Shown here piece after piece: positions 26,201-37,770 of a stretch of 64,000 nucleotides of DNA. The position numbers and the translations under genes were made by a program. The stretch spans positions 12,055,560 through 12,119,559 of the forward strand of contig HG738140.1 in the NCBI GenBank assembly GCA_000499405.2, given 5' to 3'. This DNA comes from Onchocerca volvulus (taxonomy: Eukaryota > Nematoda > Chromadorea > Rhabditida > Onchocercidae). Position 1 is the first letter of the stretch. Each line of letters opens with the position of its first letter. The notes beneath the pieces were generated by a model that saw only the letters and a program-made list of their open reading frames with translations, was not told the DNA's origin and did not search any database.

Positions 26201-28644
26201 TTTACTAAACACAAGTTCAACCTTTTGAAATAAACATACCGGGTATTCATGTTTCGTACCATCGACTGAAATAATTTCCACTGGCTCGACACTGAAAAAT
26301 TTTCTAAAATACCAGTCAAAGTCTTAAATTTTTGCACAGAATTTTATATCACTAAGGATCTATTAGAGAAAGGAAATTCTTCATGTTGATAAACTTCAAA
26401 ATTAGTAACAGTGATAAAGACTAACAGAAACGAAGTATCATCTTCAGCTCCACTTGATGTATACTGGCTAAACATTGAAACAATAGTATTAAGCACTATT
26501 TTTGCTTTTTCAAAATCTGTAGCAGTTACTTCAATCAATATATTGCGAGTAGTAAGCTTGATTTTGGAATGTTCTCCTGAATTACAAGAGAAAACATTAT
26601 TGAAAAAAACTTGTCACAAAGCTTAAACATACTTTCGATAATGTGCAAAAAAAAAAAAACTTGGAATCATAAATTACAGATAGAATCGATGCAGTAATCA
26701 ACACGACTAAAAATCTACTAGTTGAAAATCGAACAATTTAAGTATGATATAAATAATGACCATTGATAATGGGTGGCATAGATAATACAATTCCATTTTT
26801 ATCTCTGATTACCGGATATCGCTCTTTATCAATAATAATCGGAAGATATGGTTTCAAATGGCTATCCGTCTACAAAAAAAAATCATAAATAATTATTATG
26901 CAGTCCATGAATTATTTTGAACAGATTTTCTTCTTTCAAATTTTCACAAATGTATTCGAATCGATGCCATCATAAGTAGTAACATATATGCATTTCAGTA
27001 TAAGAGTCAAAATGTTTGCTAAGAATTTCAAAATTTGTCAAAAAATTAATTCTGTCATAAGTAAATGAAATTCTTACCGAATATAAAACCATTAGCTCTT
27101 CTGCCGTATACTCCATTGTTTGATTCAATGGCTTGAACCGCAAATCGGCCGGTTTCTCTGCCCCGTAATAAAAAGGACCTGAAATAGAGTATTTTTCAGT
27201 ACATCTTTGTCTAGAGAAAATTTGAAAATGTTCCAAAACTTTCCCTAAATTGAAACAGATTTTATAAAAAATAAAACCTTGTACTGTATCCAAGTCATGA
27301 GTACCAATCGCTACTAGCGATCTTTTCCGGCATATATTGTGATGCAATTTATCTTGCAAATCAATAAGCGATGCATAAGAATCAGCATCTAATTTGATAT
27401 TGGCTAAAACAGCTCCTACAATAAATGGTCGTATCAATAAAACTTCAGGCTTAATAATTATCTGATGTCGATAATGAGACGATTCAACACGTTGATATGT
27501 TGGTGGTTCCATCCTGAAATAATATAAATCCTAATCTTAAATAGAAAAACCACTAATAAGAATAGATGATTAGTTTTATTGACTCCTTCTTTCACTACGC
27601 TAATACAATTTCAAAATCCCCTAAACACAGTAATTTTTCCCTGGGAATTAATAGCAATATTTTAATCCATACTCGCTTCTGAATATACGTAAGGCGCGTG
27701 AAAGACCTTCAACACAAAGTAAATCATAACGATTCGCTGGCAGCTCTATTTTATACAATTCCTCATCGCATAATTTGCTCATATCCTTCTCGCTCATTGT
27801 CAAACCTTGTTCTTTTTGTGTTGCAGTTTTTTCGCTTGTCTGTAAAATTGAACTATTCACGTAATTACATAGTAAATACAAGAATCAACAAAATATCATT
27901 GAAGTGCTCATTACCATACATTTTTCAATGGTAATGCGATTATTATGTCAGATATAATTGAAATATCAATTGTTTCATTCATAATGACAACATTAAAATG
28001 TAATCTGAATTAATTAAAACAAGTTCAAATTTAAAATAAAATAAAATACGATCAAAAAGTGAAAATTATTTGAATAGAGAAGAGCTCCTAAATTCGTAAA
28101 CGAAAGCCTGAATACTATGACAGATAAGCATTTCACTTCACTTCACTTTAAATAAAAAAGCACTTCACTGTGGATAAGACTAACAAATAATTTCCTTCGT
28201 AAAATGAAAAGAGAAAAGATGCTTTATGTCATCTATAGACAGTAAGATTTTTCGCATTATCTAAATCGAAACTTTTCATGCAGTTCAAGTCAAAAAATTT
28301 CGAATATTTCTGCTAAATAGGTACGAATGTTTGATGTCATTCAAGTCAGAAAATATACGACAAAAACAAACCACTTCATCGAGCTCTAAACCATAATCGA
28401 ATAACAAATCCTCGAACTCCTTTTGCGCTGAAAATATAAAGTAGCAATAATATATTGTGAAATAAATAAGTCTGAGCAGTTTCATAAAAATTCTTTTCAA
28501 ATGTTCTAAAATAATAAAAACTATATCAAAATTATGAAAACAGGGATGCAAATAATTTAAAGCAATAAAAAAATCTCAATATTTACTATATACTTTGCCC
28601 ATGTATCGATCAATGACCGATTTCTTGATTCCGATGACTGGCAT
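23261..28644 (-). CDS. FARSB: Phenylalanyl-tRNA synthetase beta subunit
   Basis: This is the beta subunit of the cytosolic alpha2-beta2 enzyme that charges tRNA-Phe. Fourteen exons join in frame: 28587-28644, 28372-28427, 27673-27839, 27278-27513, 27078-27178, 26761-26869, 26426-26576, 26240-26291, 24761-24913, 24448-24654, 24256-24348, 23945-24062, 23662-23817 and 23261-23415. They give 603 residues (human 589). The N-terminal [17 protein letters not shown] is followed by [38 protein letters not shown], the B5-type region [39 protein letters not shown], and [12 protein letters not shown] near the end. All are collinear with the human protein. The CAG acceptor directly before the ATG (28645-28646) suggests spliced-leader addition at the start codon. 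The long intron 24914-26239 carries no recognised gene. Confidence 0.97.
25540..25760 (+). repeat. Diverged tandem duplication in FARSB intron
   Basis: Two units of about 115 bp begin with CTTCATCAAACTCTATCAATT and CTTCATCAAACCCTATCAATT, and each later contains CTATCAAAAG and GTCGATAT. Their spacing is regular but similarity is patchy. Confidence 0.6.
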
Positions 28645-29721
28645 CTGACCAAAAATGTCGCTTGTTAAGCACCAAAATTCGAAATGTAGAAATATCTTGA
28701 AATTTCAGTATTCAAATACCGTGATTCTACTGCAGAAGTAAAACAGCAATCGTATCTGTCTACTTCAAAAAACATTCGGAGAAAATCGAAAGTATTCGAA
28801 AAAACGAAATTACTATAAATCAAGTCCATCTTTTCACTGTTCTAGACATTTTAACTTCATCACTTTAGTCCCGAAGTATCTAAGAACCTTAAAACTTTTT
28901 TTATTCGGCATATCTCCAAAGCATGATGGTCATCTCCAAAGGCACATTACAAATGCAAGAGAATTTCGTACTCATCTGGACATATAAGTAATTATTTGAC
29001 CCGATCAGACCGAATTGATCAATCTGGTCGGACTAAATAATTAGAAGTTTCTAGGCGTGCTAAGCGTGCTCGAACTCTCCAAATGTCTCATGAACTCCTG
29101 CCAACAAATCATTCAAAACTCCCGAGAGACACACTTGGCAATTGGAGCTGAGAAAAAGTAAGACCGAAATCAACATATGAATCCAATGAAAAAACTGTGT
29201 CTCACGTGTTGATTACAAACAACGCTGTCCAATGAGTCTTTCTTTGATTTTAAGTGATATATCAGAATAAGGCATTATTGAGGCTCTCATAATTTAAGAA
29301 TTAAGAATCAATCCATTTGAGTTCTTTATATATACCGATGTTGACGACTGCGTTATCCTCCAACCTCTTGGTCTGATGTAGGTGCAGCGGAATTGACGTG
29401 AGTCGAAGTTTGTTAGTGGAATCCTTTCCTGTTCTTTATTATTTGTGAGTCATCCTCTAAGATATACAAATTCTCGGTATCGTTAGACTTCTGAATCTTT
29501 CTTCATCATTTCTGAATGTTTTTGACATCCATATCTTTATATTCACTTTGGTTCACAGAGTATTCTTTTATGTCTTTCCGGACATCAATGGATTTCTAGT
29601 TATAATTTAAACTGTGTCAGAATTTCTTTTTCTCTGATTTGTTTAATTTTCTCTTAGGAAATATGTTTTTTTATATATTTTTGTTTTCTATGAAATTTCA
29701 GGTCACGCAATTTGGTTACAA
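28645..29721. promoter_or_regulatory. Divergent intergenic region between FARSB and NDUFB6-like
   Basis: 1.08 kb between two head-to-head genes, so it should hold both promoters. I cannot point to specific elements. At the NDUFB6-like end, AAATTTCAG at 29693-29701 is an acceptor-like site 20 bp before the ATG. Confidence 0.45.
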
Positions 29722-32070
29722 ATGGGTAATCAGCACCATAAACCTACAACAATTAACGACGATGAGATTGAACCATATACTCGTCAGAAAGGTGATTCAC
29801 CGTATACGCGATCAGGCTTACCACCACCATCGATTATCCAAAAGGTGTCATCTTGAAGTTTTTCTTTCATATAAACATGTATATTAGATATGAGAGAAAG
29901 CATACACAGCTGAGGAAAAGTATTGGGACATTATGCAGTTACTTAAGGAAGATGCAGAGATTACCTACATTCCTAATATGGTATTTATAGATTGTAACTC
30001 TCACCATAACACATTTGTGTAATAGAGGAAATAAAATTAAAAACAAGTCAGTTTAATATGTATCGTATTTTGATTGCGTCAGTCAAAATATGATACATAT
30101 TAATACTATTACAAGGTTTGTTTTCGATTGATCGTATGACTTCGTATGATCTTAATTGATAAAATGTTTTTCATTAATAGAAATTGTAGTATTCATTTCT
30201 GTACAAGTTAACATAGATCAAAACACTTTCTTGTTTTCAAAATAAAGAAATAAAAGTACCTTATATACGGTCTGTCATTATAATTTTTCTTGATTTTGGT
30301 CTGTTCTCATTCAAACATTTCAGTATTGAATTGATTTTTAGAATCTGGATTTAATTTCAGAGTGATAAAGTACCACATTTGAAACATGAACCAATGAGTT
30401 TAGAATTGCATATGGCTGACGAACGGGCGCGAGCAGCGGGTCTTACACCTGCTGAAAGAGAATGGCGAAAGTAAGCTACATATTTTCTTCCTTTCACTAG
30501 TTGATTTTATTTGGAACTTATCACTTTAAATTTAATTTTTGAATTAAGCTAAAATTGTAATTTAAAATCATGATGATATCATGCATAAAAGAAGGATAAC
30601 TTAGCAAATCAACATAACGAAACAATGTATGGAGAGCGATATCATGTTATTTTGATGACTGAAATGGATGAAGAAGCATTTCACTTTGCTTTGTGCTTTC
30701 TAATATGATTTGAATAGTTTCAATTCATTTATTTTTTGGTTCAAATGTTAAAATATTATTTAAAATAGGACCTTAACAACTAGTGGATTAAATTTGAAAT
30801 TCAGGAAATGGGTTCTTGATCAACATCTTCATCCGGATGAGCCAATTCACGTTGATGCTGTTCATAGGCAGCTAAATCCCATCCGTGTTTTGTACCGTGC
30901 ACCAATGGATAAGCTTTACAAACATTTCCTAAAGCCAACATTTGTAAGTTCTAGTGCATTGTTCTTCCGAATTTCTATGCATTTTACATATTTAGTCCGA
31001 TATTTTCTGTCAATCCTAGTTGAATTTGTTGCGTACCTGTCGAAATCTATGGATACTCGAAAATATTTTTTCTGAAATACTGCTATATTACTGAATTTCA
31101 ATTTTTTCAGTTTTTTGTTCTATTTCTTTTTCACTTTTTCTTGATTGAATTTATCTCAATATTTCCACGACAATATCTCGAATTCTATATATTTCCCTTC
31201 AGTTTCATATTTTATGAGATTTTTCTTCAAAACACATTCTTTGAATGAATGTTTAAATTTTAAATCCTTATCTTTCGGGATTTATTCATCCAAAGTTGGT
31301 AACAGTTGTAATTAATTTAAAATAGCATCGTAATTTCTGAATTACACTTCCAGTTGATCTGACTTTTTAAAGTATTATTGAAGTGAAACATCATTCTTTT
31401 AGGGTATATTTTATGGTTCAATGATACGAGCTGTAGTACCAAAACTGTTTATGGCATGGTTTCTCATCGAAGCTAGCTATTATTATTGGAAATATGAAGC
31501 TAGAGTAAGTTTTTGCTTTAATTCTTGAAATGATGAATCCTATGCGTCCACATAGTGCCTCACTGATTATTATTTCAGCGTATATATTTTAGGGCTGGGA
31601 AACACTGCGAGGAAATGAACGAAGCTATCCTCGCGAACGTTTCTGGGATGATCAGGTATATTGTTTACGATTATTTGATAAATTCATAAAGCACGGAATT
31701 ATTATACTGCTCATTCATTATGTATCATTTTTCACAATCCAACCATTGATATCAACAGTTGCAAATCCAAAATGAGTTTCCAAATTAGTCTTAATAATAT
31801 CGATAATTTGTAGCAATTACATTCTCAATTTCACCAAAGTATAATCTAGCTGTAATTAGTATTTTTTCCAATGCTTTGACTGATTTCATAATGAGCTCTG
31901 GCATTCATCTTCGCACTTTTACATTTTAATTTTTGAAGGAGCTACGAGAGAAGCATCCGGACTTATTCAAAGCTGGCAGACCAATTCAGCCAGAGCATAA
32001 ATTCGAGCCGCCATCATTTACCCAACGCACTGCACTCTTGGATCTGGGACCTCCAGCCAGACCCTGGTGA
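29722..32070 (+). CDS. NDUFB6-like complex I accessory subunit, N-terminally extended
   Basis: Exons 29722-29844, 29897-29980, 30361-30470, 30805-30943, 31403-31504, 31593-31655 and 31939-32070 give 250 residues. The core resembles NDUFB6/B17, an inner-membrane accessory subunit of complex I: REWRKKWVLDQHLHPDEPI matches the RRWLKDQ-LSP-EPV signature. It is followed by PMDKLYKHFLKP, one membrane span (VPKLFMAWFLIEASYYYWKY), and ERSYPRERFWDDQ. Human NDUFB6 is about 128 residues. Here roughly 110 extra N-terminal residues (MGNQHHKPTTINDDEIEPYT and onward) and a Pro-rich tail ending LGPPARPW are present. The second exon uses a weak acceptor (GAGAG), chosen because it alone keeps the frame. A T-rich acceptor just upstream of the ATG suggests trans-splicing. 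Confidence 0.65.
30053..30103. repeat. 21-bp inverted repeat, 9-nt loop, one mismatch
   Basis: Arms 30053-30073 and 30083-30103 are complementary except for one C/T position that would still pair as G-U in RNA. It lies in the NDUFB6-like intron 29981-30360. Confidence 0.85.
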
Positions 32071-32601
32071 TATCCCAATGTTCATATGTAGTTTTGAGAT
32101 AATAGGATAATATGTCCTCAGATCTCAATTTTCTTTTTTTTAAAGATCTGTTTATAATGTTAGGTTCAAGTTTTTTTTTTATGTTTCCAAAAACCTGTAT
32201 ATTGGCAAATAACATCGCAATCAATCAGCTCAATAAATTTACAAATTTTGTGGGTGAATAAGGTTTCCCAAACTAGAAAAATATTTTGCATAAGGAAAAA
32301 TGAGCAAATTCTGAAAAATCCTAATTCTGGTCGAGTTTCATTAAATTTTATAGGTCTGATCTTTTAAATTATGATCATATAGGTGCTTCGGTTACATCAT
32401 CATTGTCAGAATAATACAATAGTAAAAAATGAGTCCTTGAAAATTTTTGATTTTATGATAAAATGATAACTTCGAAACATATATTTTACAAATATTAAGA
32501 TTAGTGATAACTAATGGGAACAAGAAAAAAAAAGCGGAAAGATCACAAAGAGGTTCTACATATACTTTTTTTCTGAATAAAAAATTTCATTTACCAACTG
32601 A
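32071..32601. other. Convergent intergenic stretch
   Basis: 530 bp between the NDUFB6-like and coiled-coil genes, presumably the two 3' UTRs. Nothing else seen. Confidence 0.5.
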
Positions 32602-35600
32602 TTACCAACCGAAATCACTGGGTGTATCTAGTCTTTCACCTGCTTCAATAACAAAAGACTCTTCCGATGGTTCTGTCTGAAAAAATTTCCACTATTACTT
32701 ATTTTGCATTAACTGATGGCTTCTTTGAATTATATACTTTACCATTTTTTGCAATTAACTTAATCCAATGCCGTATTAAGCCGAAATGGCTTATTCGCAT
32801 CTTTTCTATTAAAAGAAGGAAGTTTTGTAAGTTTTATCCTTTAGACAATTTTTTTCAAATTTCATGTTCTTACATCTTCCTTTGGTGTCTGTTCAGGAAG
32901 CGACTCCACTTTTTCCTTTTGGTCTTGAATCATTTTCATATATCGAACCATGAGTGGATCAACTGCATGCTTTTCCGATGAATTATTTCCTATTTCCACT
33001 TCCACATTCTGAATCACGTACAGAAATAACGGAAAAAGATACTAAAATAGTGGAAAAATCCATTAAAATTTAACAATTTTGGAACCTTTTCAATATTATT
33101 CGGTACTGTACGCATAGCACTTTCTTCCATTTCCACCATTTTTCCATGGACTGGATCGATCTTGGTGATTGAAGAATCTTTTTGAAATCGCTATAATCCA
33201 TAAATTCAACAGATATAATTTTAAAAAATATGCGAAAAGTACAGAATGTAGAACAAAAAAGTAGAGGATATTTCATAAAAATTTTAAAAAAAAAAGTACC
33301 TGAATTTCATGGCCTGATTCTTGACAATTCCCTGACACTGGTTTTTCAAGATCACTGATTTTAGCATTTGATAAAATAGACTGAATGTAATCTAGGGGCT
33401 GAGAATGACTTCTTACGCATAATTTCTCCATCTCAAAGTCCAACTCCTAAAATTTTGCAGAAAAAAGTTATGTCTAGCCCCTAATCGAGATTTAAAACTG
33501 TTTTAAACGTAGAAATAATCTACCTGCTTCGTAAAATTTAAAACTTTCATTCTATCATGAAAATGCTGTTCGAATGGTGATGATTCCGTAGGAGTTGATG
33601 AAGAAGCAGAATCCACTGTTATTCTGGAATGATGGATAAATGATATAATATTTTATTGAAATTTTACATCGGGAATGGATTATTTGAAACTAAAAACTTT
33701 GCTGTTACTAACGTGGTTGGATAAGAATTTGGTCGATGGAATTTCTCTAGTGTGTTAGAGCGGTATTTGTGTAATTCCAGAGTGATAGCCTGTAGTTTTT
33801 CTACCTGAAAAAATAAATTACATTTGTTTGTTCCTAAACTTCTTGAACCTGTCAAATCGGATTTTTCAAATTATCAATTTATATCTGATATCAGCTGATC
33901 ATGTCTAATCTGTTTTTTGCAGAACAGTTATTAACAACTTAAGCCCACAAATATACTATACAGATAAATCATCGCTTCGATTGAACTTCTTCCTCCCAAA
34001 AGAGATCAAAAATATTTCGAGATTTGAACAAACGCACAGCACAAATTTAAGAAACTTATATGTAGAAAAGCTTACGTCCAATTTGTGCTGGAATTTCAAT
34101 TCATTGATTCGTAAGGCAGCTGATTCTTCTAGCAATTTTAATTGTTTCTTTAAGCTCTTAACTGTTGCATTTCGTCTTTCCAATCTTTCCATCAACTTCT
34201 GATTCTGAAACATGAATCAAATGATGCATTAAATGAGTAGAAATTTATTTGAACATTTTGTTATTTGCGATAAATGTAAGGGAAATTAATTTAAGATTAT
34301 CGTATGTTCCACAAAAAATGTTTTCATGTTTGCAGCTGGCTTTCAGTTAACGTTTCAGAATTTTCAGAAAAATAAAAAAGTATTCTTTAGAAAAGTAGGA
34401 AATCATTCTATGGCCTTAGAAAATAAATAAAATCTTTAAGAAACATTAATATTTTGATCAAATTAAATTCACTCTGCTATTTCTTCCTCCAGAATGTTTT
34501 ACAACTTTCAGTTGCATAAGGAGAACGCACTCTGTTATTTCTTCCTCCAGAATGTTTTACATTTTTCGGTTGCATAAAGAGAACTCAACATATTAAAGAA
34601 GCTTGTATTAAAATACCGTTTCAGATAATTTCTCTTTCTCGTTTTTAATACATTCCAGATCTTCATTAGTTTTTCGTTGTCTATGCAAGGCATCACACAA
34701 AGCTTGCTTAGTTTCTGTGAGCTTCTTCTGGTGTTGGACCACTTTTTCCTGGAAGAAATCATTTCCTTCATTTCTTTTTCGAGAGTGATCAGAAATCATG
34801 AGTTTTGCATCCGAAAGACTGAAATATCGAATTTTCGAGTTTCACTTTTGAATCTATTAAGTGCCCTCATCATTGCTATGAAAAAAAAAAAAAAAAAAAA
34901 AAGAAAAAGGAAAAAGGGAAAAAAAATTTCCCGTTATCGTGAAATGTACATCAAGATTAAACGAAATCAGATTTAGTATTTCAAAATTATAAAATTTTTT
35001 ATAAATGCTAATGATTTGAAAGACTTGGTACATAAAAGATTTTAAATAAAAGATGTACCTCTAATTCCTTTAAGCGTACTGCTTCCTCAGCAGAAAATTT
35101 CTGTTCATAGGAAATTTCACATATTTTATTCCAAACCATTCCATATTTTTTAGACAATACTGCTTCTTTTTTATTCCACCCAGAAATCTAAATTCTTTTC
35201 CATGTTAAAATTCTCCAAAATTAATTCAGTAACTAGAACTGTCAGGAATGAAATAAAGGTACCATTCGCGCTATTTGAATCCTATCCTTTTCACGTGCTT
35301 TTCTAATCGCTTCCTGCAGTTTTTGATCAAGATTCTTTTCATGAATCTTTAAAGCATCTTTGATTAACTTTAATGAACATCTTTCTTGCTCTATGAGATA
35401 TAGTTCGTTGTCTTTTTCCCTGAATTATATTGTTTTAAATCATGGATTTTTTCCTAAATTTTTTACGATAATTGTTTCTAATTCCCCAAATTACATGAAA
35501 TGAGCTGCTTTATAATAATTCATTAATTTTTTCCTCAAAATGGAATTTTTAAATGAATATTCAAGTAAACAACAATTAGCAGTTTCAGCTATTAGACTAA

Positions 35601-37136
35601 ATCAAAGGCGATTGTAAACTTACGACTGAAAGTTCTCTCGAGCATTATATAATAACTCGTTCTGAAATCTTAAGTCCTTCTGCGCTATTTCAATCTCTCG
35701 CCAAGCTCTTTCACATTCCAATTTTTTTTTCTGAAAGAACGATAATATCACAAAATTATTGAAACTAGCAAATCATTTATAAGTGTTCAATTCTCTGAAA
35801 TTAACGAAATAATCATAATACTAAAAAATAAAAAGTTAAATACCTCGAAAATCATTCGAATATCGTTTCGTAGAAAATCTTCTTTATTCTTGTATTCATC
35901 GTTTTTACGTCCTGTCAATTCTTCCAGCTAAAGAACTCACTATTTTAAAGAATACTTGTTATTCTTCATTGCAAAAGATCATTTATTTAATTCACAAAAT
36001 TTCACTTTTTTTTTTTAAAATAATATCTTTCTCTAAACTATCTCACTAATTATTATTATGTAATAAATATTTTTCACTTCTTCTAGCACATGAAGCAGGA
36101 TGAGAAAAGAACAATCATGAAAAAATTGTAAGGGAGTGAAACTTGATTCCTTAAATCATTTTATGTTTTATCAGCATGATGATAACTGAATTCATATTTA
36201 AATTTAGTTTGAAATATGGAAGTTATTGATCTGAAAATTTGAAACGATTTGAAATCAAAAAATACACAAACTTGTTTCTGCTTTAATGAAAAATTTTCTT
36301 CATATTCATGTCGAAGCCTCGCCATCATTTCTTCCATCTTCTTTTCCTCATTCCGTTTCCATGTTTGTAATTTGATCTCATAGATTTGTTCCAAACGCCT
36401 CCACAACTGTTCGGCTATAATTCGAACTTTCATTAAGTTTGGTTCCTAAAATTATAGAACTATGGAGAAAGATGGAAATCAAATCAAACATCGATAAAGT
36501 TTAGCAAAAAACAATCGAATATTTAGAAATCCTTGATACAGGTTTTACTTCATATATTACTTTGGCTTCCCAGACATAGATATCTCTAACTTTAGCTTTT
36601 TCCTTTAGTTTCCGTTCAGTTGATAGCTGATTGATTATGTTTTTTGAACAATTTTTACTCCAACTTTGAATTATGGCATTCGCGATCAAATGTTCCATTT
36701 CTTCATCGATACCTGTCTGCAATACTTATACCTTGCATACATCTTTACATAGTTACATAAAACAGATAAGAACAATTATTTAAATGATGCAATATCAACG
36801 GTGTTGTATTTGTAGTGCTTACCATTTAATGTAAGCTAATATAAGAAAAATATATTAACAACGTTGGAATATTGAAATGTAACAATATAGCATGTGACAA
36901 TGATTGATAATTTTTGCAATCTAAATTCGCAAATTCTCAGAAATACAAAATGAAATGGTTTGAGTAATAATGCAAAAGTAAATACTTACGGCATGCAATG
37001 CATCACGTATAAGATCACCCATTGCAAGTTTCATATATCTTCGTAGTCTTGCATTTCGTTGCTTTTGATTTTTATGTCTTTTTTTTTGCATGCAAAGGCT
37101 TTGAAATCCATTGAGATTACCAGATCTACAAGCCAA
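32602..37136 (-). CDS. Long coiled-coil protein, possibly OFD1-like
   Basis: A chain of small minus-strand exons can be followed: about 37137-36989, 36720-36540, 36447-36271, 35928-35842, 35730-35623, 35417-35262, 35188-35060, 34749-34616, 34205-34076, 33807-33712, 33627-33525, 33447-33300, 33193-33088, 33008-32874 and 32676-32602. Most of the product is charged, heptad-like helix (for example REIEIAQKDLRFQNELLYNA, ALKIHEKNLDQKLQEAIRKA). The C-terminal part is polar and ends DPLMVRYMKMIQDQKE, then an acidic tail SDFGW. As I recall, human OFD1, a centriole distal-end protein, ends with a similar NPLEKYMKIIQ segment and an acidic ...DDSW terminus, so an OFD1-like identity is suggested but weak. 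The first exon and true start are unresolved; an in-frame ATG exists at 37091. An upstream exon may exist because an acceptor precedes 37135. Confidence 0.7.
34879..34902 (+). repeat. Poly(A)/AG-rich tract in coiled-coil gene intron
   Basis: About 22 consecutive A residues followed by GAAAAAGGAAAAAGGG purine-rich sequence. Confidence 0.85.
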
Positions 37137-37770
37137 ATAAATTTAATTTTTTTCCAAATTTATTTTGAGAATACTTAGTCGATTAAATCTAAATCTCAGA
37201 TTTATTAGAACGAAAAAGATTTTTTTTAAACTAAATTTATTCAGACTGAAAAGAAGTTCGAAATTATTAATGCTAATTAGAATTGTGATAGCTAGAAATT
37301 CTATAAAATCATTCTATTTACTTTCAAAGAAAAAAAAACTCCAATAAATGGTAGAAGGAATGTATTAAAATACAAATAAATAGGTAATTACGTCAAAAAA
37401 TTTAAGAAAAAAAATGAAAAGATTAACATAAATACAGTAATTTAAGTACATGATAAGGATATATAATAAATGTGCAAATGTAAATGAATATACGTAAAGA
37501 AAATACACAACAGAAATGAATAAATAAACGAATGGATAATAAATACTTAATAAATAATTATCTGAAAAAACAAATATGTACAATTAATTAGCTACATAAG
37601 TGTTGCACAGTGAGAAACGTTAAATCTTTGATAATGATATTCTGAAAAGCTATTCTGTTTGGTGATAAGGGAATGTTTTGACGTACACTTGGAGAATGAT
37701 ATGTTATCTTTAGTCGGTCATTTAGGAAGTGATAAGTGATAGTGTTTTCAACGAATAAATTTATTTTCAG
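37137..37770. promoter_or_regulatory. Divergent intergenic region, coiled-coil gene / PSMA3
   Basis: About 630 AT-rich bases between head-to-head genes. It should hold the PSMA3 promoter and any missing first exon of the coiled-coil gene, which I could not identify. Confidence 0.4.

Noticed and set aside
34755..34815. Continuation DAKLMISDHSRKRNEGND upstream of coiled-coil exon 34616-34749
   Set aside because: A clear acceptor (TTCTTCCAG) at 34750 separates it from the exon, so I treat it as intron.
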